The notes under the pieces are model-generated. The model saw nothing but the letters and a program-made list of their open reading frames with translations, did no database searches and was not told where the DNA came from. The translations under genes and the position numbers were made by a program. 64,000 bases of DNA from Prinia subflava (Eukaryota > Chordata > Aves > Passeriformes > Cisticolidae): assembly GCF_021018805.1 (NCBI RefSeq), contig NW_026960609.1, positions 3,100,001 through 3,164,000 on the forward strand, written 5' to 3'. This document shows, one piece after another, positions 10,694 through 21,107 of this stretch (positions within the stretch are counted from its first letter, which is position 1; every line of letters begins with the position of its first letter).

Positions 10694-13371
10694 TCATCGC
10701 GCTGGGTGGACTTGCGCTCCCCCTTTAGTTTTTTGGCATTTGATGAAAAGGTTGGGGAGTCCCAGGTGTTCGGGGTGTTGTCGTCTGTCCTTGATGTTTG
10801 TGAGGACAGGTGGCAGCCCAGTGTCCTTCCTCTCTGCAGAAGAAGCATTGCTGCTGTCGATTGCCATGGAAGGATGTGCAGCGCTGCAAAGGCTTGTGCT
10901 GCGTCTGGCCTGCAGGGGATGCTTGAGCCACACGTGGAGGTCACGGGAGAGAAGATGCTTGAGGTGGTCGAGGCTGAGCCCTACAGCTGAGGAAGGGGAC
11001 TTTGACCTGACACACTTGAAGCATGGAGTGGAGTGTGCAAGGAGGATCTAGAGGAAGGCTTAAAATAGCTGAGCAACATAAATCATTATCATTAATGAAT
11101 GCTTTTTCTTCTAATATTTGATCCCTGGCACTCTCATTCTTGACCTGCACTTCAATAGCACGTGTCAATTTCTCCACAAAATCTACAAAAGGTTCTGCTG
11201 GACCCTGTTTAAGCATGGTATAATGTTGGAGTCCAGGATATCCCTCTGGCCGCCCTGGAGGGTTTGGAGACTGGACAGGGGGGTCTGGGATCTGTACAGG
11301 GGCGTCAGTTAGACCCACACACATCCCAGGAGGACACTGACTGATTCCTGTCCATGGGAGTGAACATTCACATGCAGGAAGAATCACAAACCCTAAGAAT
11401 TTAAAATAAGTAGTAACTGGTTTATTATAGAATATAAATATAGAAATTAGGATTCTTAGTATATGGAGCTGAAGAGACAAGTTGGAGGAATTGGGGAGTG
11501 GCCCCTGTCTTCCTTGTTCTTGCTCTCATCCCCCATCTTTTGCTGAGTTGGGTTTTAGAGATTGGTTTAGAGTAGAACTGACATGTTAGCATAGGTAGTA
11601 GGTATTGGTAAAATTTTGTAAATAAAAAATACGTCTTGGACGGTGGTTGGGTCAAGGGTACCGTACATAAGGTGCAGGGCTCTCTGATCCTCCCCAGTCC
11701 AGCCGCGTGTCTTGCTTTGCTGGGGACGCCTTGCAAAGCTTGACAAGAACTGATTGATAATTAAGAATAAACAGCCTTGATAACACGAACTGCTGGACTC
11801 AACTTGTCGTCTCTGGCTTCGGTGTGAAACACCTAGGGCGAAGAGAACACTGAAAACCTTATTACCTCGGGGAACAGCAACCCTGAGGAAACTCCCAGGG
11901 AACAGCAACCCTGGGGGAACCCTTATTACCTTGGGGAACAGCAACCCCAAGGAGAATCTCAGGGAATCATAACCCTCAGAGTATAACGTGGCATGGGAGC
12001 ATGGGTTTTGAGGCTGAAAAATGCTTTGCAAGCCAGATCTTTAATTACTGTGAGGGCTGCAGAGGGAATCAGGGAGGCCTGTGTGGATGGAGAATTCCAC
12101 TGGCCTTCACCACAAAGGAGTTCAAGGGAAATAGCATTCCCCTGCCCATCAACTGCTGTATCTGGTTGCTGTAAAAGGTGTGGTAGTGTTTCTCTCAACA
12201 GCTGCCTCCATGCTGCCTCCCAGAGTTTAAACTCTGTGACATCCATGAAGCATAACAACAGCTGTTTAATATCAGCAGGAACAACTGCCACATTAGAAAG
12301 ATCAGATGTGAGGAAACCATGGAAGTACGGACTTTCCCTGCCGTATTCTTTGTGAGCTCTACAGAGATCTCTAATGATTACTTGGGAGAAAGGTTGCCAA
12401 TTAGGATTATTATTGTTGTCTCCCCGGGATCGTCTGAAAGTCACTGGTGCGGCAGTGAAGCAAGCCTGTTGACTTCCTGGTTCCCGGTTGTTCACTTCCT
12501 GGTTCCAACCGTGGGAACGGGAAGCGTGACCGTGGGAACCAAACAAACAAGATGGCCGACTTCCGGGGTGGGGAGACGCCAGGGACTCCGCCTGTGGCTC
12601 TGCCTGGCAGGCAGGTCCATGAACGGGTCTGGGGGCAGGGCAGGTGGGTGGGAACTTTGGGGCGGTGGGAGGGGTAGGGGACGGGAAGGGGTGGGGTGAA
12701 GGGGAAGGGTGGGGAGAACAAAGGGAATCGTGGGAAGAAGAAGAGGGGGATGGTGACCAGAGCATACAGTCCCCACCATTTTGAGTGCCACAGTCACCAT
12801 TTTGAGGCTTTTGTGATGCAGTAACTTTAAAACTAACTTTTGGCTTCGAACCGGGAGAATTCGGGGGAAGGGAAGGTCCTCTGATCGCCTGGCCAGGGCT
12901 TTCAGAGGGGTCCCGGGCAGTCTGGCCTCGACTGCTCGAGCAGGGGGAATGGGAATTTTGAAGAAAGCCGGGGCTGACAGACGTTTTTTCTGTCGCTTTT
13001 TTTAAAATTCCCTTTTTGCGGAGAGAGGGTTTGAGGCTGAGGGAAAGGGAATCCAAGGCAGTTCGTCCTTGCAGTGGCTCTTTCTCAAACTCCCTGTATT
13101 TTGCCGAGGCAGGTTTGAGCTGCAAAATCAAAACTGCAAATTTCTGCGTGTCTTTGTCCCTAGCGTCTGCCAATTCCGCTAGTTTTCTTTCCGCAGCTCT
13201 CCAAAAATGAGGGCTGCTAACCTTTGCTCGGGAGAGGTGCGGGAAGTTCAAACAGAGCCATCGGAAGAACCTCCTCAAACAGCTTTTTGAGAACTTAACT
13301 TTCTTAAACTCTAACAATTCAACCAGAACATTAAACATTCCTTCCTGTGCCGACGAAAGAGAAGCACCCAT
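10694..13371 (-). pseudogene. gag: P3 gag, interrupted
   Basis: Gag starts at 13371 with Met-Gly-Ala-Ser, a myristoylation-type matrix N-terminus; an upstream in-frame Met gives ten more residues. Basic, helical matrix sequence leads into a long proline/serine-rich region and then the capsid (from about 12450) down to 11994. LTR-L splits the capsid here. The capsid C-terminal half resumes at about 11330-11090 with the major homology region (KQGPAEPFVDFVEKL). Nucleocapsid has one visible CCHC knuckle, CFFCREEGHWAATC, near 10820-10860. Different frames are needed along the way, so it is not translatable as a whole. Confidence 0.85.
11361..11993 (-). repeat. LTR-L, solo LTR inside P3 gag
   Basis: A 633-bp TG...CA insertion within capsid, flanked by the duplicated hexamer TGGGAG (11355-11360 and 11994-11999). 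An ATAATAAACC polyadenylation-type signal on the minus strand lies near 11425, close to the minus-strand 3' end. The minus-strand 5' part carries a short tandem motif, GGGAACAGCAACCC on plus, three times plus a degenerate copy between about 11868 and 11978. Confidence 0.75.
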
Positions 13372-14082
13372 CCTCTCCCGTATAGATCTTAAATTCAGCA
13401 CTTTTCCAAACCGAAATCGTCAATGAAAAATCTTTAAAAGAAAAAAAAACGCTGTGCGCTTTAAACCCCGGCACGCACACACACACACTCACTAAATCTG
13501 CGACACACACTGGGGCGCAGTGCGGAACAAAAGCCGGCAGCCAGCAACGTGCTCTTCCTGAGTCTCAAATCCCTTTCCAAGCTGACCGCCACGTGAGTAG
13601 GGGAACACACGCACACCTCGCAGACTCGCACACAACTTAAAATCCGACACAAACCGAAAAAACCAAAAGCGCCAGGGAAACTCGAAACTGGCCAAGGAGC
13701 CAAAACACTCGATGCCGGCGGTAGCGCGACCAGCCATCCGGGGACCTCTTGTCCTCCAGAGGGCTTCCCAAAACCGAAACCAGCTCCGCAGAAAAGTGGG
13801 GATACTTACCAAGCCCTGGCGGCAGGTGCAAAAGACTATCTCAGGGGGATCTCTGTCTTTGGGGAAGACGCCTTCTCTGAGTGCAAAGAGGGGCGCTGCC
13901 TTCCTGTGCCCCGGGAGCGCTCCTCGAATGTACGAGGCTGCTCGGACCGGGGACCGTGTAGCGTCCACGGACTTCGTTTCCCAGACTCTGCTTCTAATTG
14001 CGGCAGTCTGCCAGTCCTTTCCGTGGGTCTTCGAGACCTCTGAGGACCTCTTCAGAGCCTCACGGCTGGGTGCCACACGATA
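13372..14082 (-). promoter_or_regulatory. P3 leader: primer-binding site and splice donor
   Basis: Seven bases after the 5' LTR, the minus strand reads TGGCACCCAGCCGTGAGG (plus 14058-14075). This resembles the lysine-tRNA(1,2) primer site TGGCGCCCAACGTGGGG with substitutions. A consensus splice donor, TTGGTAAGTA, sits at about plus 13804-13811, ahead of gag. This is the position expected for the donor used to make env mRNA. Confidence 0.6.
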
Positions 14083-14593
14083 TGTCACTGTGCTGCGCTT
14101 TGAGACCTCAGCGTCTCTATACCAGCTTGCCCTGGCACAGTGTATATCGTCTGAAGGATCAGTCCGTACGCTGTGTGAACGGTACTGCTTTCTACGGGGT
14201 TCTTGTTCCTGAGAGATCCTCTCAGCTGCAGTGGTAAAACCACTCGGACAGAGGCAGGAGGGAGGCAGCGGGTAGCAGCGGAGTTTATTGTACGTACACA
14301 GGCGGTCCGACTGCGCCCACGACTGCGCGCGAAATCAGTCTGCGCAGGTTTTTATCCAGATAGGTGAGAGGGAGGGGTAAGGGCACAACAACCAATGAAG
14401 GGGATCCCCGGGACCATTAAACACGTGGGAAATTTAACTTTACCAACCGGGGAAGTGGGGAGGAGTACAAAAAACGCGGGCAGCATGAATGACAAGTAAC
14501 GGACTGTTACATAACAACAGGTGCACGCACGTGCAGGAGAGAACAAAGGAATAATACGATAAACCTAATAAACCTAATTTGTACACTGCCACA
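14083..14593 (-). repeat. LTR-C, 5' LTR of P3
   Basis: A 511-bp LTR, partner of 3848-4355, with the same TG...CA ends. It is followed on the right by the second copy of the CAGAAG target duplication (14594-14599), after which the reverse transcriptase of P2 resumes in frame. Confidence 0.9.
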
Positions 14594-14599
14594 CAGAAG

Positions 14600-15930
14600 T
14601 GTTTGAGAAAGGAGAGAAAATCATCCAAATTTTCCTGGAAGCTGGCTTTGCCATTAGGAAAAGTAAAGTTAAGGGACCTGCTCGGGAGATTCAGTTCCTG
14701 GGAGTGAAGTGGCAAGATGGATGGCGCCAGATTCCTGCTGATGTCATCAACAATATCACAGCTATGTCCCCACCAACCAACAAGAAGGAAACACAAGCTT
14801 TCTTAGGTGCTATAGGTTTCTGGAGGATGCGTATTCCTGAGTATAGTCAGATTGTGAGCCCTCTTTACTTGGTTACCCGTAAGAAGAACGATTTCCATCG
14901 GGGCCCTGAGCAGCAACAAGCTTTTGTCCAGATCAAGCAGGAGATCGCTCATGCAGTAGCCCTTGGCCCAGTCAGGATGGGACCAGATGTGAAGAACGTG
15001 CTCTACTCTGCAGCCGGGAGCCATGGCCTGTCCTGAAGCCTTTGGCAGACGGTGCCTGGGGAGACCCGAGGCCGACCACTGGGATTCTGGAGTCGGAGCT
15101 ACAGAGGGTCTGAAGCCAACTACACCCCAACAGAGAAGGAAATCTTGGCCGCGTATGAAGGAGTCCAAGCTGCTTCAGAGGTGATTGGTACCAAAGTACA
15201 ACTCTTCCTGACCCCCGGACTACCCGTGCTGGGTTGGATGTTCAGAGGAAAGGTTCCCTCCACCCACCATGCCACCAGTGCTACATGGAGCAAGTGGCTT
15301 GCCCTCATTACACAGCGCACCCAAATTGGGAAACTAAATCGTCCTGGGATTTTGGAGGTAATTACAAATTGGCCTGAGGGTGAAAGCTTCAGTCTCACTG
15401 GTGAAGAGGGAGAAGAGCAAGTGACCCGTGCTGAAGAAGCTCCACCATATAACCAACTGCCGGCAGAAGACACACGCTACGCTCTTTTTACTGATGGTTC
15501 CTGTCGCCTTGTGGGGATGAACCGGAAGTGGAAAGCAGCCGTATGGAGCCCCTCACAACAGGTTGCACAAGCTATCGAAGGAGAAGGTGAATCGAGTCAA
15601 CTCGCGGAACTCAAAGCTGTTCAATTGGCCCTGAACATTGCTGAAGCAGAGAAGTGGCCAAAACTTTACCTTTACACTGATTCCTGGATGGTAGCCAATG
15701 GTCTGTGGGGATGGCTGAAGAGATGGAAGGAGGCGAACTGGCAGCGCAGAGGAAAACCAATTTGGGCTGCTGAAGAATGGAAAGACATCGCTACCCGGTT
15801 AGAGAAACTACCTGTGAAGGTTCACCATGTAGATGCCCATGACCCCAGAACCAGAGCTAATGAGGAGCAGCAGAACAATCAGCAGGTAGATCAGGCTGCA
15901 AAGATAGGGGAGTTGAAGATAGATCTTGAC
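14600..15930 (+). pseudogene. pol: P2 pol: reverse transcriptase thumb/connection and RNase H
   Basis: This continues directly from 3847 once P3 and one copy of CAGAAG are removed. It shows the end of the palm/thumb (QFLGVKWQDG, FLGAIGFWR) and the connection domain. One in-frame TGA is at 15034-15036, and the same frame stays open to 16092. RNase H spans about 15470-15860, with YALFTDGSC, ESSQLAELKA and LYTDSWMVANG supplying acidic catalytic positions and HVDAHDP near its end. Integrase then follows in the same polyprotein. Confidence 0.88.
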
Positions 15931-16439
15931 TGGGAGCACAAAGGAGAGCTGTTCCTAGCACGATGGGCCCATGATGCCTCAGGCCACCAGGGTAGAGATG
16001 CCACCTATAAGTGGGCACGAGACCGAGGGGTGGATCTAACCATGGACAGCATTTCTCAGGTTATCCATGACTGTGAGACGTGCTGCCATTAAGCAGGCCA
16101 AGCGGGTGAAGCCCCTATGGTATGGCGGGCGGTGGTCCAAATACAGGTATGGGGAAGCCTGGCAAATTGGCTACATCACCCTTCCCCAAACCCGCCAAGG
16201 CAAGCGCTACGTGCTGACCATGGTGGAAGCCACCACTGAATGGCTGGAAACCTACCCTGTGTCTCATGCTACAGCCCGGAACACCATCCTGGGCCTGGAA
16301 AAGCAAGTCCTGTGGAGACATGGCACCCCTGAGAGGATTGAGTCAGACAATGGGACTCATTTTAAAACCAATCTTATTAACACCTGGGCTAGGGAACATG
16401 GCATTGAGTGGGTGTACCGCATCCCCTACCATGCACCAG

Positions 16440-18242
16440 TGTTGTTGTTTAAATTTTCGGGGGGCTCCCGGGGAGGGTCCCCCAGGAGACCCCCGGGGTC
16501 TTTGGGTCGGTGGGGTTCCCGTGCTGGTAGGTGTCATGGGTTGGCACTGGCCAGATGTTAATGCACCCATGAATATATGTTTTTTCTCTAACAACTCCTG
16601 TGGGATGTGATCAGGAACAGAGCAGAGCAGGCTTAAATCTTGAAAACAAAAAACCCACCAAAACTTTATTAATTACATAAGAACAGGGACAGAAATACTC
16701 TTAAACACACACAGAGACAGAAATAAAAACTTCTTAGAACATTTCTTTTCCCAGTTTCTACCTCCCCACCCATCACTCTTCACAGACCAACCTTTGGGTT
16801 TTAGATCAAACAATCACTACTCAAAAACAAACTAATCTTCAATTCAGCAAGGGAGAGAGGAGTCTCTCTCGCACCACAGACTGTTCTCCAGAACACACAG
16901 GTCTACTCCTTATGTGTTCCTATGTCACCCGTGGCACCGCCCGGAGAAGTCTGCCAGGGTGACACTCTCTTTTTCCTATGTCCAGCGCTCTCACCGCTGT
17001 CTCATAGGCCAAAACTACATACACGGCTCTTTTAAGGATACTTGCATGCCGAGCTCTCCCCTTTTTACCCAGGGGGCGGGGTTCCAGGAGCAGGTCTCCC
17101 CTGAGGGCAGAGGGCGCCACCTCACCCTCCCCCTCTTTTTCTCTGCTTGCTCCACTCTTCAAGTGCCAGTCACTGTAGCAAAAGCAGGGCAGCTGTATCC
17201 ACCCAAAATGCAGTTTATGTTCAAAAGAGACTTAAGTTCAGTCCATGGCTGACATTATGCAAGAGAAGTCCAGCTCAGAAGGCTACTCCTCTCATTCTTC
17301 CATCGGGTTCCTTCCAATCATGCTTTATTATCTCAGTCTCAGGTTGCTTCCCTCTCTCCGAAACCACCAGTCATGAGAATCAATGTCTAAGAAAAGTTTC
17401 TTTCTGCTACTCAAGGGTTAACAGTTTTTTCTCGGCAGGGTGCAGGCTCAGGCACTCCCAGGCTCCACAACTCCCACGTGGCTGGGCACCTTCTCCCGGA
17501 GTTTGGGGGTGGAGGGGGGTGAGCACACACAGAAGGCACTTCCACAGTTTTCCACCCCTCCATCCTGGACGGGGCAGTTCAGTTCCAGTCCTGTCCCCTC
17601 TCTTATCCCCCCCCGGGGGCTCTGGCTTACCTGAGCCGACCACATGTTTTCCCCTCCCCCACCCAGCCTCGTGGCTGGGCAGGGAAAGGAGGCCTGACAC
17701 GTCTCTCTGCTGAAACCGGGATCTGAAAAGAGGCCGAACCCCCTTGGGGTCCTGCTTTTAACTCTTTGTGTCCTCAGAGGCGTGTCCAAACCTCCGAGTG
17801 ACCAATCCAGGTGCCAGCAGAAAAGCTGATTACTGATTGGACTGCCTACATCCCCCTGGAAAAAATTCACCTCCCCCGCAACCACGACAGTAGGCAAAGA
17901 GACTTCAGACGCCGGTGGGGTGCTGATGAGGTGAGGGTTTATTCAGAGACCCACTCCAGGCAGGGAGCATGGTCCTGTGGGAGTGGGGGAAGGGAAGGGG
18001 AGACGGGGAAGGGAGGAGAGGGAAAGGGAGCGTCCGGAGGCCTCCAGGGGAAGAAGGGCAAAGAGGCAGAGCCTTCTACCTTAGCATTCTTAACACCGAG
18101 GTTCAAAGGGGCGCGGTAAAATTCTCCAGCCAATACAGTTACAGATAACTTGATACTGCAGGGAGGATACAGACTTGGGATAAACCATACATTTTCCAGG
18201 GGTGAGCTAGAGCAAACCATTTCCATAAAATGCATTTCCACA
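16440..18242 (-). repeat. LTR-D, solo LTR in P2 integrase (itself interrupted)
   Basis: Outer parts 16440-16531 and 17895-18242, about 440 bp once LTR-B is removed. The minus strand starts TGTGGAAATGC and ends AACAACAACA. It is flanked by the duplicated hexamer CACCAG (16434-16439 and 18243-18248). An AATAAA on the minus strand (TCTGAATAAACC, near 17937-17948) supports minus orientation. Confidence 0.85.
16532..17889 (-). repeat. LTR-B copy 1, solo LTR inside LTR-D
   Basis: A 1358-bp copy, TGTCGTGGTT...CCATGACA on the minus strand, with a 5-bp target duplication GTAGG (16527-16531 and 17890-17894). It is closely similar to 21108-22478 and to the split plus-strand copy at 44415-52287. No internal retroviral sequence is attached, so it is a solo LTR. 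Confidence 0.9.
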
Positions 18243-18615
18243 CACCAGCTGCAGGTAAAGTGGAGAGATACAATGGATTGTTAAAAACCACCTTGAAAGC
18301 ATTGGGTGGGGGGTCTTTCAAGAACTGGGAGCAGCATTTAGCAAGGGCCACCTGGTTAGTTAACACTCGAGGTTCCACCGACCGAGCAGGTCCTGCCGAG
18401 TCTGAGTCCCTTAATATAGTAGATGGAGATAAAGTCCCAGTGGCCCATGTCAGAGGTTTGTTGGGGAAGACAGTATGGATGAACCCTGCCTCGAGTACAG
18501 GCAAACCCATTCGTGGGATTGTCTTTGCTCAAGGACCAGGTTATACCTGGTGGATAATGCAGAAAAATGGGACAACCCATTGTGTACCTCAGGGAGATCT
18601 GATTGTGGGATGATA

Positions 18616-18814
18616 TCATTGTTTGCTGAACGTTACCACCATTGTCTGTACATTAGATCATACAGGCATGAGACAGAAGGAAACGTGAAAGTTTCAAAGG
18701 TCTGAGCAAGTAAGATGGAAGGAAATGTGTAAGTGTGGAAGGTTTGAGCAAGTGAGATGAAAGTTTTTACATTGTGTTCAGTAACATGTTCAGGATACGG
18801 GATAAGGGGTGGAA
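18616..18814 (+). other. P2 3' untranslated segment and polypurine tract
   Basis: About 200 bp between the integrase stop and the LTR, with two copies of a short motif related to AAGGTYTGAGCAAGTRAGATG. It ends in the purine-rich GATAAGGGGTGGAA (18801-18814) just before the LTR. No env-like frame is present. Confidence 0.7.
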
Positions 18815-19400
18815 TGTCCTGGGGTGACAGGACATTTTCATGCTTTGTATCCCAATCATGTGTTTCTGTTCCCATGCTCTCTGTTTTGTCTATAGCTGCA
18901 CCCCTCCCCCGGCTGCTTGCTCTTGCTTGCTGCTGCTGCTAGCTTTAGGCTCGCTTTGCTGGCTATGCTCTCTCTCTTTTTGCTTTTTGCTTGTTTTTTG
19001 CCATTTTTCTGCTTTTGTTTTTCCCCTTCTTTCCTTCCTCCCCTTCCCTGAAGACATCGGACCTGCTTTGGACCTTGATCGGGGAACGTCAAGGAACTCC
19101 CCCAGAGTCTGCATTACAGAGAAGCTTTGGCACCCTCCCCAGCAGACTGCCCAAGCTGTTCGGCCTCTCTTGGACTGGTGAAAATGTTTGTTGTCATCTC
19201 GGGCTGTTTTTCTTGTGTTGGGGAGTGTTTTTTGTTGTTTCTTAATAAACAAGTTTTTTCCACTTTTCCTCCGAGGAAATTCCTCCCAAACCTGGTGGGG
19301 GTGGGGGGGGGGGGGGGTGGGGGGGGAGGAGTTGTGGAGGCTGTTTTCCTTTAAGGGGCTCCTTTGGAGATTTTTCCCTAATTTGTCCTAAACCAGGACA
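18815..19400 (+). repeat. 3' LTR of P2
   Basis: A 586-bp LTR with perfect 8-bp terminal inverted repeats, TGTCCTGG and CCAGGACA. It contains a pyrimidine-rich tract, an AATAAA (near 19244) and a G homopolymer (about 19300-19327). The right flank is the leader of P8. Confidence 0.88.
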
Positions 19401-19750
19401 CCGCGTGAAGTTCCTTCTCCATTTTTTATGTTCGATTCCTTTCTTTCTCGCACGGCTGCTTACCTCTCCTTTCCACTGCATGCCGCTGTTCCCTTCCAGG
19501 TGAAGCAGATGGACCACGCTCCCAGCCCCAGCTCTGTGAGCTCGGCACCACTCTGTGGCCGGTTCGGATATTCGGTCCGAATTTTGCACACTGGGTAAAC
19601 CATGCACAGAGTCTTTCACCGCATTCAAGCAAAATTCATATTCAAACGAAAACTTTAAAATCCAAAATAAAATCCGCATTAAAGAGTAATAAAATCAAAA
19701 CTGCATCGAAGCAAAAATAGAAAATTGTCCCTGTTGTCCAGGCGCCAGAA
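19401..19750 (-). promoter_or_regulatory. P8 leader with primer-binding site and splice donor
   Basis: Minus-strand sequence directly downstream of the LTR-A at 19751-20126. After a 3-nt spacer it reads TGGCGCCTGGACAACAGG (plus 19730-19747), similar to a lysine-tRNA primer site with a small insertion. A donor-like AGAGGTAAGC lies near plus 19458-19467. The segment ends abruptly at the P2 LTR, so P2 either inserted into the P8 leader or was joined to it by deletion. Confidence 0.55.
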
Positions 19751-20126
19751 TGAACCCAGGGTCTCTATATGGGAGCTGGAACAGAGCAACGCACAATACA
19801 ACCAATATGGTTAAAACATACGTTCTCCCCTTTATTCTCGAAATGGCTGGTTTTATACAGTGTCAGATAGTTTACAGTTCCAGGTGTCTTCTAATTGGCA
19901 TTCAGCATGAGAAAGAATGCAAACAATCTTAGCTTAAGGCAGCTACCGTGATTCTACACTAACTGTCCTATCTAAAGCATGCACATATCTTAACTTAAAT
20001 TCTAACTGCGCCACAGGTTTATCTACTTCTACACGGGCCCAAATCTGAGGCCTAGCAGGCCTAAATCTGAGGCCCAGTTTGGGATAGCTCAAACTTCATT
20101 CCATAACACATCCTGCTCCTGCTACA
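19751..20126 (-). repeat. LTR-A, 5' LTR of P8
   Basis: A 376-bp LTR-A copy on the minus strand, starting TGTAGCAGG and ending CCTGGGTTCA, with an adjoining primer site that marks it as a 5' LTR. It is similar throughout to 30905-31299. The target duplication cannot be tested because the other end is not in the window. Confidence 0.8.
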
Positions 20127-21107
20127 GCCTCTATGGATATACTTCTCACAAATCCATGCACTTCAGCAGGAAATTATTTAGAATACTTATGAACCAAAGA
20201 ATTTCTCATGATATTCTTATTCAGGCCACATGGTCACAACTACCAATGTCCTTTAATCTTTCAGATTCTAAACTAATTTCCTCCCGAATATGCTTCATGA
20301 ATTCAACAAAATAAATCTTATTTCTACAATTCACTTCAAAGTACAAGAAAAATGGTTGAAATATAAGAGGGGCTGTAAAAGTAACTAGAAACATTATCCT
20401 GTCTGAAAGACAGACTGGAAAAGATTGAACTATTTGACTAATAGCTGTAATGCAGAATATGACGGGCATAGTGTCAGAAATAATTAGGCAACAACATACA
20501 GAAAAATGACAAGAAATGGATAAAATAGAGAAATTGTCAGGCAAAACTGTATGAAACTTCCTTCCAACCCCCAATTTCTTACTATACTCTGTAAAGTCCT
20601 GGGTTTCTTTATCAAACCTACTGCAATAATATATTATTGTTATACTGACAGATTAAATTCCACCACATGCCAGTCATGCCAGTAAGTTCAATTAAAATGA
20701 CAAGACTGACATGCATGGGTAACTTTTGTGCAAAAGGGAAAAGAAAGGCAGCTCTTCAGTGAAATTAAATTCCAATAGCCCTTATGGCAAGGTGTTTCTG
20801 CAAAGCACAGAAGAAAAATTGTGATACTGAGTTTCCATCCCTGGAGACAGTTAACCAATAAAAACTATATCTGGATTTGATTAACTCTGCATGTTTTTCT
20901 TGACCTCATTAACAGAGTCAGCTGATGGATTTCTAGATCAATTTGCATGCAAATGCAAAAGAAAAGGAGTTATGTTGTAATGCTAAGCTTTCTAAACTCC
21001 TCCTCACCTCATTTCTTCTTTCTGTAGGCAAAACTAAGCAATGAATGGGCAGGGGAAGCAATGTGCCCTTGTTTAGCTGTGAATTTGTCAAAATCCCAGA
21101 ACAGGAT
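20127..21107. other. Non-coding host-like sequence
   Basis: AT-rich sequence with only short open frames and no recognised repeat or gene. It supplies the 5-bp target AGGAT duplicated by LTR-B copy 2. Confidence 0.6.

Larger units (their letters stand above)
3848..14593 (-). mobile_element. P3, complete but decayed class II provirus
   Basis: A minus-strand provirus with two LTRs (14083-14593 as 5', 3848-4355 as 3') flanked by the duplicated hexamer CAGAAG (3842-3847 and 14594-14599). Between them, in minus order, are a primer-binding site, leader with splice donor, gag, dUTPase-like/protease, pol and env. The 6-bp duplication, lysine-tRNA-like primer site and CCHC Gag fit class II (ERVK/alpha-beta-like). 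The two LTRs differ at many positions, so it is an old copy. LTR-K and LTR-L inserted later. Confidence 0.9.
15931..18615 (+). pseudogene. pol: P2 pol: integrase, split by LTR-D
   Basis: The zinc-binding region has HDASGHQGRDATYKW and a CETC pair; a frameshift at about 16080 follows it. The catalytic core then reads WQIGYITLP, where the first catalytic aspartate is expected, so that Asp is Gly here. SDNGTHF keeps the second Asp. LTR-D (16440-18242) interrupts just after IPYHAP. The remainder (18249-18615) carries GKVERYNGLLK with the catalytic Glu and a C-terminal domain ending VPQGDLIVG at a TGA. One frameshift and the Asp loss make it inactive irrespective of the insertion. Confidence 0.88.
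3524..19400 (+). mobile_element. P2, ERVL-like env-less retrovirus (interrupted, 5' truncated)
   Basis: A plus-strand element whose pol runs, with interruptions, from reverse transcriptase through RNase H to integrase. It ends in a 3' untranslated stretch and one LTR. The order of pieces is 3524-3847, 14600-16439, 18249-18814 and the LTR at 18815-19400. Removing P3 and LTR-D at their duplicated sites rejoins pol. There is no room for env between integrase and LTR, as in ERVL elements; the class assignment comes from the style of the pol sequence and is moderate. The 5' part was displaced by P1. Confidence 0.8.

Noticed and set aside
11868..11978. Tandem motif as a CRISPR-like array
   Set aside because: Units are short, unevenly spaced and degenerate, with no spacer-like unique segments, and the genome is a vertebrate. 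It is an LTR-internal minisatellite.
12319..12800. Open frames on both strands across the P3 gag linker
   Set aside because: Shadows of the proline/serine-rich Gag sequence; low complexity and no independent support.
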